The notes below the pieces were generated by a model. It saw only the letters and a list, made by a program, of their open reading frames with translations, did no database searches and had not been told where the DNA came from. Position numbers and translations under genes: made by a program. Below are positions 27,176 to 36,814 of a DNA stretch of 64,000 nt, piece after piece. Each line of letters opens with the position of its first letter. Position 1 is the stretch's first letter. Source of the DNA: Commensalibacter melissae. GTDB lineage: Bacteria > Pseudomonadota > Alphaproteobacteria > Acetobacterales > Acetobacteraceae. The stretch covers positions 1,356,501 to 1,420,500 of the forward strand of contig NZ_CP046393.1 in NCBI RefSeq assembly GCF_009734185.1. Reading direction: 5' to 3'.

Positions 27176-27915
27176 TGTAGATCTCCATTCAGAACGCGTG
27201 CAATATGGGCATATTTCACGGGAATTTTCATCCGTTGCGCGCATCCCTGCTGATGCATGAGACAAGAGCTGTCTGCGGAAATTACGTATTCTGCACCGCT
27301 ATTATATTGGTCCATAACCTTATCCTGACCCATTTTTGCTGAAACACCCTCCTCAAAAACTGAAAAAGTCCCCCCAAAACCACAACACTCATCAGGACGT
27401 GTCAATTCAACAAATTCAATTCCTCTTACCTTTTCAAGCAAATCCCTGGGTTTTGAGAAATATGGTTCCCTCAATTCTGACATGCTCGCATGTCTTAATC
27501 CTCTCAATGCATTGCAATTATTATGAATGGCAACCTTGTAGGGAAAAAACGCCCAGGGAAAAGAATCAATCTTGAGAATATCATGCAGAAACTCAACCAG
27601 ATCATAAGTATGCGTTCTGACATGTTTTACCTCATCAGTCTGTTCGATGGCATCAAAATTGGAACGAACCTGATGCGTACAGCTTCCCGATGGCATGACA
27701 ATATAATCAAATTGCGAGAAATTCCTCACAAACAGGGTTTCAGTCGCGGCAGCCTCTTTATGACACCCCGTATTAGTCATGGGTTGACCACAACAGGTTT
27801 GATCAAAAGGATATGTAATATCCAGATCAAAACGTTCCAATAACTTTAAAGTTGAAATACCAACTTCAGGTTCCAATGCATCCATATAACATGGAATGAA
27901 TAACCCTACCTTCAT
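27172..27915 (-). CDS. lutA: Lactate utilization protein A (CCG domain)
   Basis: 247 aa with two cysteine-rich CCG domains: CCGQPMTNTG and DECCGFGGTFSV. These bind Fe-S or heterodisulfide-type centres. It is first in lutABC, coupled to lutB through a 4-bp ATGA overlap. No lactate permease or GntR-type lut regulator is adjacent. In an acetic acid bacterium this would allow growth on L-lactate made by neighbouring lactobacilli (inference). Confidence 0.94.
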   Translation of the reverse strand: MKVGLFIPCYMDALEPEVGISTLKLLERFDLDITYPFDQTCCGQPMTNTGCHKEAAATETLFVRNFSQFDYIVMPSGSCTHQVRSNFDAIEQTDEVKHVRTHTYDLVEFLHDILKIDSFPWAFFPYKVAIHNNCNALRGLRHASMSELREPYFSKPRDLLEKVRGIEFVELTRPDECCGFGGTFSVFEEGVSAKMGQDKVMDQYNSGAEYVISADSSCLMHQQGCAQRMKIPVKYAHIARVLNGDLQ

Positions 27916-28013
27916 TTGTGCAAACCTTGATATCCATTTATAATTATTATATTTTCAATGGCAATTTATCACTTTATGAGTTGTTTCACTACTTGTAATT
28001 ATTATTTCGATTT

Positions 28014-30095
28014 TTAATTTTTAACATTTTCAATATTTTTTATCACCAAATCCGGGGTCAGGATTTGGGGCAACACCCTGGGGTTTCCATAGGCAGGATA
28101 ATAGATATAAAGTGGAACCCCTTCCCGTCCAAACTGTTTTAGAAAACGACTGATTTCATTATTGTGATGTGTCCAATCACCAATCACATATTGAATATGA
28201 TGACGATGGAAATAGTCTCTTACTTTTCGGTTGGATAAGGCAACCTTATCATTAACGAGACATGTTAGACACCAACTTGCCGTCATGTTAACAAATACAG
28301 CTTTATGATCAATCTGCAATTGCTGAACATTCTTTAATGAAAATACCATATATTCCCTATTTTCCACTGTTTCATTAGAGGATTGTACAAGATTCATTTC
28401 CGTGATCATACCCCCTAACAAAATGAAAATCAGAATAAGCGTGATACTGGAAACCCTTTGAAATACACGTGTAGCAGTTTTATATCGCAATAGCTGATTT
28501 TTACCCAATAACCATGCTCCAAATCCAATTAAAACACAGCCTAACAAAACAGTTAATAAAGATATGGACTGATCATGCTGATAAATTACCCATACCAGCC
28601 ACACACAGCTAAGTAATAGGGGAAATGCCAAAAATTGCTTCAATATTTCCATCCATATTCCTGGCCTCGGTAAAAAACGGGTCAATTTTGGAATAAAAAC
28701 CAATAGCAAATAGGGAAAGGATAGACCTAATCCCATTCCTATAAATATAAAAAAAGTTTTTTCGGCTGAACTATTTAAGGCGGCTGCTACAGCTATACCC
28801 ATAAATGGTGCGGTGCAAGGTGTTGCAACCAAGACAGCAAGAATACCTGTAAGAAAATCAGAAAGGTAAGAGGATGAATTTGTTCTTGAATAAAATGAAA
28901 AATTTATTGTGAAGGCATCCAGAAGATTTAAGGCAATGATAAATAATAACCAGCATAGAATTATCAAAAATGAAACCGATTGAAACTGGAAACCCCATGT
29001 TATCTGTTTTCCCATCCAGCGCAGACTTATAAATATGAGCGATATACCCGTAAAACTGCTTAAGATCCCTGCCGTGTATGACAGACATGACCGGTATTGA
29101 TAGGCACGGTTTTTATTTCCCAAACGACTTAAGGATAATAATTTCATGGCAATGACAGGAAAAACGCAAGGCATGAAATTTAACAGGCACCCACCAAGAA
29201 AGGCACTGCTGATCAATAAAAATAGATTCAGAATATGTGAGACAGGTTTCTTTTTAATTATGGGATGAATTGACCAGTAATGAATCTTGCCATTGTAATC
29301 CTTCAATGCCAAGATACCAGCCAAGGACTGATCAAGCGGTTTTTTAGATAATAGGGGCAATTTCAATTCAAAATATTCTGGATTGATTTTAAAATGCTGT
29401 TTTTGATCTTGATCAATCAATCCCAATCTTTCTGGCATAAACCAAGCATCCTGCACTTGATCAAACAGAGAATCTGTTTTATTGCCCCACAATTTTCCAT
29501 TTGGTGTAATGAATAAATTATGTTGCAAAGGCATGGGTTTATTATTCAGTGATTTTTGAATTAAGATCGCTTCATTTGCCTGATTGATTTTTCCTTTTGG
29601 TAGATCAATTGTAAATTCGGCCTGCACGGGAACACAGATATTGGCACAAATCAACCACGTCGCCTTGATATGAAGATGCAGATCTTTGGCACGATAGGAT
29701 TCTGGAATATGAAGATAAAAAGGTAAAATAACTTCCCCATCATATATGTAAGACAATAAACCTTTTTCAAACAACCGTTTGGGAACAGGCCATTCTATTT
29801 TTGGAAATATAATTTTTCTATCATGGTTGATTGAAACTTGTAACGAAGCAGGATCTCCCGCATCTCCCGGATTCAGCCAATAAGTGTGCCACCCTTGCTC
29901 CAGTTTGATTTTAAGGGCTAGTAAAGACCGATCAACATCATCATTGAAATCGCTTGCACTGATGATACTTGCCTCAACATGCGCTTTAAAGATTTTATCG
30001 CTTTCTTTACCCCAAATAACATGCGTGTTAAACCCTATTACAACCAATAATATAGTAATCCAGAATCGCACTTGATTTAATCCTGTCCCTGTCAA
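28014..30095 (-). CDS. DsbD/ScsB-type protein-disulfide reductase
   Basis: 693 aa, three parts. After a signal segment (1-29), a periplasmic N-terminal domain with Cys150 and Cys154 (CANICVPV). Then a ~8-helix membrane domain carrying the paired cysteines of MPCVFPV and ATPCTAPF. Last, a periplasmic thioredoxin-like domain with C609-LT-C612 (SWCLTC). Electrons pass from cytoplasmic thioredoxin through the membrane to periplasmic partners. The long N-terminal domain and CxxxC motif resemble ScsB-type proteins (as in Caulobacter) more than E. coli DsbD. Likely clients are disulfide isomerases, peroxiredoxins or cytochrome c maturation factors. None is adjacent. Confidence 0.88.
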   Translation of the reverse strand: MTGTGLNQVRFWITILLVVIGFNTHVIWGKESDKIFKAHVEASIISASDFNDDVDRSLLALKIKLEQGWHTYWLNPGDAGDPASLQVSINHDRKIIFPKIEWPVPKRLFEKGLLSYIYDGEVILPFYLHIPESYRAKDLHLHIKATWLICANICVPVQAEFTIDLPKGKINQANEAILIQKSLNNKPMPLQHNLFITPNGKLWGNKTDSLFDQVQDAWFMPERLGLIDQDQKQHFKINPEYFELKLPLLSKKPLDQSLAGILALKDYNGKIHYWSIHPIIKKKPVSHILNLFLLISSAFLGGCLLNFMPCVFPVIAMKLLSLSRLGNKNRAYQYRSCLSYTAGILSSFTGISLIFISLRWMGKQITWGFQFQSVSFLIILCWLLFIIALNLLDAFTINFSFYSRTNSSSYLSDFLTGILAVLVATPCTAPFMGIAVAAALNSSAEKTFFIFIGMGLGLSFPYLLLVFIPKLTRFLPRPGIWMEILKQFLAFPLLLSCVWLVWVIYQHDQSISLLTVLLGCVLIGFGAWLLGKNQLLRYKTATRVFQRVSSITLILIFILLGGMITEMNLVQSSNETVENREYMVFSLKNVQQLQIDHKAVFVNMTASWCLTCLVNDKVALSNRKVRDYFHRHHIQYVIGDWTHHNNEISRFLKQFGREGVPLYIYYPAYGNPRVLPQILTPDLVIKNIENVKN

Positions 30096-30183
30096 TAATA
30101 TTCCATTTTTATCTTAAAGATGAGATAAACAAAATTAATAATCATTCATGTCACCAAGGCATTTTATCGACTAGTCTCAACTT

Positions 30184-32646
30184 ATGTTTAAACCTGATCC
30201 CATTTCCCTACCAATACAGAATACCTTACCAGAACTCCATGATCATCTACTTACCTATCAGAACTGTATTCTTGTAGCTTCACCAGGGTCAGGAAAAACA
30301 AGCCTTGTACCCTTGTCATTATTACAGGCTCCATGGCGAAACGGACATAGGATCATCATGCTGGAACCACGACGCATTGCCGCCCGAGCCGCAGCAAAAC
30401 AGATGGCCTGTCTATATCATGAAACCATTGGCCAAACGATAGGTTACAGAACCCGCATGGAAAAAGTGGCCAGTTCAAAAACCCGTATAGAGGTTGTTAC
30501 ACATGGACTGTTCTTGAGACATCTTTTGAACAATCCATTTCTTGACCAAGTTGCCGCCATTATTTTTGATGAAATTCATGAACGTTCCCTTGAGTCTGAC
30601 CTCTGTCTTGCCTTGTGTCGTGATCTTCAAAAAAACCTGAGACCGGATTTAAGGCTCATCGCAATGTCGGCTACACCATCCTTGTCTCAACTACAAAAAA
30701 TATTAAACTGTCAGATTATTGAAAATAAATCAAGAATACATCCTGTAACAATACATCATCGACAAAGAGATATTCATGCAATAAAAGATTTGCCCAAAAT
30801 AACCGCTGCGGAAATAGAGAATGTTTATTACAAAAATCAGGGTAATATACTGGTATTTTTACCAGGCGTTACCGAAATTCATCGCACAATGAATATACTT
30901 GCATTGCCAGATGCTGAAGTTCTTCCTCTGTATGGCGAATTACATTCCACAGAACAGGACAAGGCCTTGCGATCTGTCAGTGCCAAAGATAAAAGGCGGA
31001 TAGTTTTGACCACTTCCATTGCTGAAACTTCCCTAACCGTTCCTGGCGTAAGGATTGTCATTGATGGAGGTTTTCGTCGTGCTCCTCAATTGGACGGAGA
31101 CACTGGACTAACACGACTTTTAACACGAAGAATATCTAGGGCAGCAGCTGATCAAAGGGCCGGAAGGGCTGGACGTGAAGCTGAGGGAATTGTCTATCGT
31201 CTATGGACCCAAGCGATGGAACGAAGTTTTATCCCGCATGATTCTCCTGAAATATTATCCAGTGAATTAAGTGAATTCTTATTGATTTGCAAAACATGGA
31301 CAGACCTTATGGGAACCTCAATAAAGGAATTGGTCTTTCCTGATTTTCCTTCCAATGGCCTTCTTGAGGCGGCCAGCAATTTACTGACTTTATTAGGTGC
31401 GTTAAATGAAAAAGGGCTCATCACTGATTTTGGTAAAAAAATTATTCAATTCGGTGCGCATCCACGTTTGGCGTCAATGATGTTAAGAGCAAACTCAAAT
31501 GAAGAAAAGGTATTGGCGGCCGATCTGGCTGCATTACTGGAAGAGCGTGATCCTTTTCGTAAAAATCATGACCAATCCTGCGATATCCAAACTCGTCTGA
31601 ACTGGCTACAAACCCTACCTCATAATCAACATGATAAGGAATTATGGCACCGTATCCACCATATAGGCCAGGAATATCGCAAAAGATTAAAAATACCACT
31701 CACCCAAAAATCTCTTGGAAATCCTGCCAAATTATTATGCGCCGCTTTTCCCGACCGATTGGCACAAAAACGTGATGAAATTGGATCATTCCGATTGGCA
31801 GGCGGTGGCAGTGCATATCTTTCTCAACAAGATATATTGGCAAAGGAAAAACTATTAATTGTTGCAAATATCCATACTCAGAAAAAAGCCAGAATCTGTC
31901 TGGCAGCACGCATGAATTCCGATATTCTTCCCGATTTTATCCTTAATCAGTCCCGTCAGGTAGAAAATATTTCTATTGACCCAACCAATGGAAAAGTCAT
32001 TGCCCGAAAACAAGTAAAATTTGGGCGGCTTATTTTACAAGACAGAAACGATATAGTCCCAGCTGAAAAGGCTTATCCGGTCTTGCTTGGTTATGTTAAA
32101 AACAATTTTTATAAGGCTTTGAACTGGAACGAGGCTACAAAACAATTACAGTCACGTGCTTCATGGGCAAGACAATATTTAACAGAAGAAAAAATTCCGG
32201 ATTTAACTGATGACAAGCTTGAAGTGCATATTGAAAAATGGTTATCCCCCTGGATCACACAAATCAATAATTTGAAAGATCTAAAAAAAATAGACTTAAA
32301 AAATATTCTCGAAGCCTATCTTGGTTATGATATTTGCCAAAAACTAAACCGGTTATTTCCTGAATTTATTATATTGAATCATAATAAATTTTATATTGAT
32401 TATACACAACCCGCACCCATTATTTCAGCACATGCACAAAAATTTTATGGTATAAAAGATACTCCTTCTATTGCAAAAGGACAAATTCGATTACAATGCT
32501 GCCTTCTGTCCCCAGCCAATAGACCTCAAGCAGTAACCAGTGATTTGAAAAATTTTTGGAAAGAGGGTTGGAAAGATATGAGAAAAGATATGAAGGGGCG
32601 TTATCCCAAACATCACTGGCCAGAAAATCCCATGAATGACGAATAA
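30184..32646 (+). CDS. hrpB: ATP-dependent helicase HrpB
   Basis: 820-aa DEAH-box helicase. Seen: Walker A SPGSGKTSLVPL, motif Ia EPRRIAARAAAKQM, Walker B DEIHERSLESD, motif III SATPS, and motif VI QRAGRAGR. The C-terminal half carries the helicase-associated and HrpB-specific domains, ending KHHWPENP. It is an RNA helicase family of unclear role in bacteria. It is divergent from the DsbD-like gene (88-bp gap) and overlaps the downstream protease gene by 11 bp. Confidence 0.94.
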   Translation: MFKPDPISLPIQNTLPELHDHLLTYQNCILVASPGSGKTSLVPLSLLQAPWRNGHRIIMLEPRRIAARAAAKQMACLYHETIGQTIGYRTRMEKVASSKTRIEVVTHGLFLRHLLNNPFLDQVAAIIFDEIHERSLESDLCLALCRDLQKNLRPDLRLIAMSATPSLSQLQKILNCQIIENKSRIHPVTIHHRQRDIHAIKDLPKITAAEIENVYYKNQGNILVFLPGVTEIHRTMNILALPDAEVLPLYGELHSTEQDKALRSVSAKDKRRIVLTTSIAETSLTVPGVRIVIDGGFRRAPQLDGDTGLTRLLTRRISRAAADQRAGRAGREAEGIVYRLWTQAMERSFIPHDSPEILSSELSEFLLICKTWTDLMGTSIKELVFPDFPSNGLLEAASNLLTLLGALNEKGLITDFGKKIIQFGAHPRLASMMLRANSNEEKVLAADLAALLEERDPFRKNHDQSCDIQTRLNWLQTLPHNQHDKELWHRIHHIGQEYRKRLKIPLTQKSLGNPAKLLCAAFPDRLAQKRDEIGSFRLAGGGSAYLSQQDILAKEKLLIVANIHTQKKARICLAARMNSDILPDFILNQSRQVENISIDPTNGKVIARKQVKFGRLILQDRNDIVPAEKAYPVLLGYVKNNFYKALNWNEATKQLQSRASWARQYLTEEKIPDLTDDKLEVHIEKWLSPWITQINNLKDLKKIDLKNILEAYLGYDICQKLNRLFPEFIILNHNKFYIDYTQPAPIISAHAQKFYGIKDTPSIAKGQIRLQCCLLSPANRPQAVTSDLKNFWKEGWKDMRKDMKGRYPKHHWPENPMNDE

Positions 32647-33859
32647 TAGTTTATTTAATAACTTAAATTTTTTGAATAGATTAATAATGTTTGTACCAAT
32701 TGAATATTCAAACCGGATAAAAAAAAAGCTAGGTCTCAATCTCAAGACTTATCTCATTATTGTTTTATTCAATTTTCCCGTCTATGCCCAGGATATAAAT
32801 AAAAAAGATATCGAACCATCAAAAACAGTCATTCCATCCGACACATTTACGGCCTCCGCAACACCACTTGTAGAAAATGGGCCTCTGACCTTCTCCCCGC
32901 TAGTGAAAAAAGTTGTACCAGCCGTTGTTAACATTTCGGTTTCCCAAAATATATATACAAAACAATCCAGAAACATTCATATACCACCCTCCTTAAAGGG
33001 AACACCATTTGAAAAAGAATTCAGGCAACGTCAACATACCCGCAACCGTAGGGTTACAGAAGCTGGGTCTGGTTTTATCATTGATCCCCATGGGATCATA
33101 GTAACCAATACGCATGTAATCGGGACTTTCAACAACATAACAGTATATCTTGCGAATGGAAAACGTTTCACAGCAAAAGTTATCGGTAATGATTCTCTCA
33201 CAGACATAGCAGTCATCAAAATTGATAGCGATCATCCCCTTCCCTATGTACAATGGGGTGACAGTCGCAAAGTGGAGGTTGGTGACTGGATTCTTGCTGC
33301 AGGAAACCCTTTTGGCCTTGGTTCTTCCGTCACTGCCGGAATTGTATCAGCTCGTGGTCGCGATATTGGTTCCAGCCCTTTTGACGATTTTTTTCAATTG
33401 GATGCTCCAATGAATCCGGGAAATTCTGGAGGACCATCCTTTAACCTTGCCGGACAAGTTGTCGCCTTGAATACCGCAATTGTTTCCCCTACCGGAAGTT
33501 CTGTTGGAATTGGTTTTGGTATCCCCTCTGAAATCGCCGCCCCCATTGTTACTCAACTATGTAAAACAGGATTTATTGACCGAGGATGGCTTGGTGTTAC
33601 CCTTGAAGAGGATTCTGGACACAATGGAGTGAAAATCATTGATCTTGATCTGGATGGCCCGGCCTACAAGGCAAAAATCAAAATTAATGACCGCGTTGAA
33701 TTAATTGACGATCAGCATGTAGACACAATTCGTACTTTTATTAAAACAGTGGCCATTGCACATCCTGGATCAAATTTACAACTGACAATAAGGCGCAACA
33801 AGAAAACCATCAAACTTGATGTTACGGTTGGTCATCGACCAAAAGATGATGTAGAATAA
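32636..33859 (+). CDS. HtrA/Deg-type periplasmic serine protease with one PDZ domain
   Basis: 407 aa as a trypsin-like domain plus a single PDZ domain. The catalytic triad is visible: His in IVTNTHVI, Asp in SLTDIAVIKI, Ser in MNPGNSGGPS. A signal peptide ends FPVYAQ. DegP and DegQ have two PDZ domains; this length and layout is nearer DegS, but the N-terminus looks cleavable and so periplasmic. The ATG at 32636 overlaps the hrpB stop by 11 bp (possible reinitiation); a second ATG at 32687 (MFVPIEY) would shorten the leader. Neither has a good ribosome binding site. Two outer-membrane proteins follow, typical clients of such proteases. Confidence 0.88.
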   Translation: MTNNSLFNNLNFLNRLIMFVPIEYSNRIKKKLGLNLKTYLIIVLFNFPVYAQDINKKDIEPSKTVIPSDTFTASATPLVENGPLTFSPLVKKVVPAVVNISVSQNIYTKQSRNIHIPPSLKGTPFEKEFRQRQHTRNRRVTEAGSGFIIDPHGIIVTNTHVIGTFNNITVYLANGKRFTAKVIGNDSLTDIAVIKIDSDHPLPYVQWGDSRKVEVGDWILAAGNPFGLGSSVTAGIVSARGRDIGSSPFDDFFQLDAPMNPGNSGGPSFNLAGQVVALNTAIVSPTGSSVGIGFGIPSEIAAPIVTQLCKTGFIDRGWLGVTLEEDSGHNGVKIIDLDLDGPAYKAKIKINDRVELIDDQHVDTIRTFIKTVAIAHPGSNLQLTIRRNKKTIKLDVTVGHRPKDDVE

Positions 33860-33947
33860 CAAATTTTTTTTATCTCTTGCTAAAATAAAATTTTTTTATA
33901 GATTGATATCATGAATACGAATAATTTTATTACATTGGTGATCAATT

Positions 33948-33961
33948 TTATCTTAAGATAA
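33948..33961. repeat. 14-bp perfect palindrome upstream of tandem OMP genes
   Basis: TTATCTTAAGATAA lies in the 263-bp AT-rich gap between the HtrA-like gene and the first outer-membrane protein gene, about 160 bp before its start. Possible operator; no T-run for a terminator. The rest of this gap shows nothing else. Confidence 0.35.
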
Positions 33962-34122
33962 CAATTAAATGAATATTTTAATCCGTTTAACAAATATAAT
34001 ATTTAATCTTTACTAATTACAAATGGTTATAAATACTATTAATTGATCACTTGAAATTATTTAATCATAAAAAATCGTTATAATTTATGTTTTCCCCATA
34101 ACTTTGATTGAGGAATTTTTTG

Positions 34123-35190
34123 ATGCATCGTCGTTTCATACAAACCCCTGTATCTCAATTTTTATTGTTTTGCAATAATACTAAAATAAATTTTTCGTTA
34201 ATTTGCATCTCTGTGATATTTACTTCACATTACACATATGCAAGCAATGCATCTAAATCCGATATAAACAATTCATCAATCAATAATATATCCGACAGTG
34301 TCAATGTATTGGATGAACAACGATATACGGGTTCCCTTCTTTCCCCTTCAGGTGCCATTACCAAGGCAGGTATCCTTGCTTTGGAACCGTATCTCCAATC
34401 TACAATCAGCCGTGGGGCCTATCAATCCGATGGCAGTGTCAAAAATAGCAAACACAGAACAGATTCAGCGGACAGTTTCCTTTTGATCAAATACGCCATT
34501 ACCGATAATCTGACCATTCAGGCAACCCCACAGGTTAATTATGCCTGGAACGGTAAAACCACATCCAGCAGTGTACATATTTCTGACTTGCCTGTAGAAT
34601 TTCAATATCGCTGGATTGACCAGGATAACGCACATTATCGACCCAGCTTCACGACTTTCCTGGGCATGAATTTTCCTACCGGCAATTTTGATCAGTTGAA
34701 CCGTTCCCTTGATGCTTTTGGAAGTGGACAATATACCCTACGTTTTGGTCTTCATTCCCAAGCTGCCTATGAAATATTTCATCGCGCCATACGCTTCCGC
34801 TGGTGGGGTGTAGGTCGAAAACCTATTGGTCACCGAAATATCAAGGGGATAAGCAACTATGGTACAGATCAGGGTTTTGCAGGCACAGTCAGAGGTGGCT
34901 TATTTGGCAACGCCGGATTTTCATTTGAATTTGGAATAACCAAAGCATGGGTATTGGCCTTTGACTTTCAGTATGATTGGGCTCAGGGGACACATATTAA
35001 GGGAAATTATAATCACCAGCGTTATTTACGCCATATCACAGGTGCCTCTCATGATTTTCAAATCGCTCCTGGTATAGAATATAATTTTACACCGGCCGTT
35101 GGACTTATCGCTGGTGCGGCATTGACCGTTGACGGCCATAATACCAATGATTTCATTCAACCTCAATGTGCCGTGAACATCGTTTTTTAA
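34123..35190 (+). CDS. Outer-membrane beta-barrel protein, transporter-like (first of tandem pair)
   Basis: About 355 aa. A TTG at 34108 opens the frame, but the ATG at 34123 has TGAGGA 8 nt upstream and is chosen. A signal segment ends near HYTYAS. The mature part is a barrel with regular aromatic-ending strands and terminates in AVNIVF, a C-terminal Phe as in BAM substrates. The opening block (YTGSLLSPSGAI...EPYLQSTISRGAYQ) and the motif DLPVEFQYRWIDQ recall the MetA-pathway phenol-degradation/transporter family; that assignment is tentative. It is clearly paralogous to the next gene (EQRYTGSLL, NSKHRTD, YRWIDQ, TLRFGL, VDGHN shared). Substrate unknown. Confidence 0.75.
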   Translation: MHRRFIQTPVSQFLLFCNNTKINFSLICISVIFTSHYTYASNASKSDINNSSINNISDSVNVLDEQRYTGSLLSPSGAITKAGILALEPYLQSTISRGAYQSDGSVKNSKHRTDSADSFLLIKYAITDNLTIQATPQVNYAWNGKTTSSSVHISDLPVEFQYRWIDQDNAHYRPSFTTFLGMNFPTGNFDQLNRSLDAFGSGQYTLRFGLHSQAAYEIFHRAIRFRWWGVGRKPIGHRNIKGISNYGTDQGFAGTVRGGLFGNAGFSFEFGITKAWVLAFDFQYDWAQGTHIKGNYNHQRYLRHITGASHDFQIAPGIEYNFTPAVGLIAGAALTVDGHNTNDFIQPQCAVNIVF

Positions 35191-35266
35191 TCTGATAAAA
35201 TTTAACTTTTCATCAATATTGCAACCGTAAGCGATTGAACTATATAGAATAAGCAACTATCTGATA

Positions 35267-35300
35267 ACCTTATAATTTATAACAATTATAAGGTCATTTT
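35267..35300 (+). terminator. AT-rich hairpin between the tandem OMP genes
   Basis: A perfect 11-bp stem ACCTTATAATT/AATTATAAGGT with a 6-nt loop is followed by CATTTTAT. It lies between the two paralogues, 41 bp before the second start, and may reduce read-through so each gene is set separately. Confidence 0.5.
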
Positions 35301-35340
35301 ATAGAAGCATTATGAATTATCCCTGACTAGGAGCCATTTT

Positions 35341-36414
35341 ATGACTCAAATTTTCAGCAATTCCTGTATTCTATTTCGTATGCTTAAAAACAGAATTAAA
35401 ATTAGTTATTTTTGTTTTGTTTTTTTCAGTTTACTCAACCCTTCTGTAAACGTATACGCTGTCCCGAACGACATTGCGCTTGAAGCTACACAAGAGGAAA
35501 ACAAGGAAGATACAGGTTCCAAAATTTTACAGGAACAAAGATATACAGGTTCCTTGTTGGCACCATCCGGGGCATTGGTCAATGCCGGGACTTTTGTTAT
35601 CGAACCGTATTTGCAAAACACAATAAGCCGTGGTGCCTATCAGGCAAATGGAAAAACCAAGAATTCCAAACATAGAACTGATAATACCCTGAATTATACA
35701 TTAGTTAAATATGCAGCAACCGATCGCCTGTCAGTTCAGATTGTGCCCCAGATCCGCTATACCTGGAACGGTCACACAACAGCTAGTACAGTTCATTTCT
35801 CAGATTTACCTTTTGAGATTCAATATCGTTGGATTGATCAAGAAGATGCCCATTACCAACCTAGCCTAACTACTGTCCTTGGCATGATCTTTCCAACAGG
35901 CAATTATAACAATCTTGGTCGTCATTTGGACGGTGCAGGAACAGGCAATTATACGCTGAGATTTGGATTGCAGTCCCAAGCCGCATATCAGGTATTTGAT
36001 AAAGCCATTCGAGTTCGTGTTTGGGGTATGGGCAGGGAACCTCTGAATTCCGTTAATCTCCGCAATATTAGCAGTTACGGTACTGATACTGGATTTCGTG
36101 GAAAAGCAAGATCAAAACTTTTTGGCAATACTGGTTTTTCCCTGGAGTACGGTCTGGATAAAAAATGGTTAATGGCTTTTGACCTTGTTTATGATTGGGC
36201 AAAGGGCACTCGAATAAAAGGAGGATATCTTGATAAACCCCATTCCTATCAACGTAAAGTAAATGGTGCCTCCCATGACATTCAGGTTGCACCAGCAATC
36301 GAATATAATCCCTCCACCCGCATAGGTATTATTGTTGGAACGGCTTTAACCGTGGACGGGCATAATGCAAATAATTTTGTTCAGCCTCAAATGGCGGTGA
36401 ACTTTGTTTTCTAA
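35341..36414 (+). CDS. Outer-membrane beta-barrel protein, transporter-like (second of tandem pair)
   Basis: 357 aa, with AGGAG 8 nt before the ATG. The signal peptide ends NVYAV. The barrel strands match those of the preceding protein nearly end to end: more than half of residues are identical by eye from EQRYTGSLL to the C-terminal NFVF. Differences concentrate in likely surface loops (for example after GTRIKGG, where an extra DKPHSYQRK segment occurs). A local duplication with loop divergence fits. It converges on the DUF3293 gene with 5 bp between the stops. Confidence 0.75.
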   Translation: MTQIFSNSCILFRMLKNRIKISYFCFVFFSLLNPSVNVYAVPNDIALEATQEENKEDTGSKILQEQRYTGSLLAPSGALVNAGTFVIEPYLQNTISRGAYQANGKTKNSKHRTDNTLNYTLVKYAATDRLSVQIVPQIRYTWNGHTTASTVHFSDLPFEIQYRWIDQEDAHYQPSLTTVLGMIFPTGNYNNLGRHLDGAGTGNYTLRFGLQSQAAYQVFDKAIRVRVWGMGREPLNSVNLRNISSYGTDTGFRGKARSKLFGNTGFSLEYGLDKKWLMAFDLVYDWAKGTRIKGGYLDKPHSYQRKVNGASHDIQVAPAIEYNPSTRIGIIVGTALTVDGHNANNFVQPQMAVNFVF

Positions 36415-36419
36415 TTCAA

Positions 36420-36812
36420 TCAATTCAGAAATACCAAACGCGATAATCGTTGATCTTGTATAACAACAATCGCGTTTTGACGAAACTTTCTTGCTAATAC
36501 GATCGCCTTTCTAGGATCCATGACAACCATAAATAATGGCTCTGAAAAATTTCTTAAAGTTCCTGTCCCTTTTCTGTAATCATAGCCTGACAAATACAAG
36601 GAAAGTTTTTGCATCATGCGCTTGTTCCATCCCTTGGCCTTTATTCTTCCTCCCGGATTACAGGCACTCATCATAACCAGTTTCTCACTTTTATAGCGTT
36701 TTGGTAAATTTAAAGGATAGTGCCCTATTCTGATTTTAACAGTTCCAGCCTGATATATACTTTTAATATAGTTAGATCTAATTTTATTTGTCGCAGGTAA
36801 TATTCCAGTCAT
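36420..36812 (-). CDS. DUF3293 domain-containing protein
   Basis: A 130-aa soluble protein, no signal peptide. The family features are MMSACNPGGR near the first third (Asn-Pro-Gly motif), an ESLF-type segment here as SEPLFMVVM, and the closing LARKFRQNAIVVI. DUF3293 has no established function. It starts 2 bp after rodA on the same strand, so it is the last gene of the mreB-to-rodA operon here; whether that reflects a role in shape or only placement is unknown. Confidence 0.75.
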   Translation of the reverse strand: MTGILPATNKIRSNYIKSIYQAGTVKIRIGHYPLNLPKRYKSEKLVMMSACNPGGRIKAKGWNKRMMQKLSLYLSGYDYRKGTGTLRNFSEPLFMVVMDPRKAIVLARKFRQNAIVVIQDQRLSRLVFLN

Positions 36813-36814
36813 TA

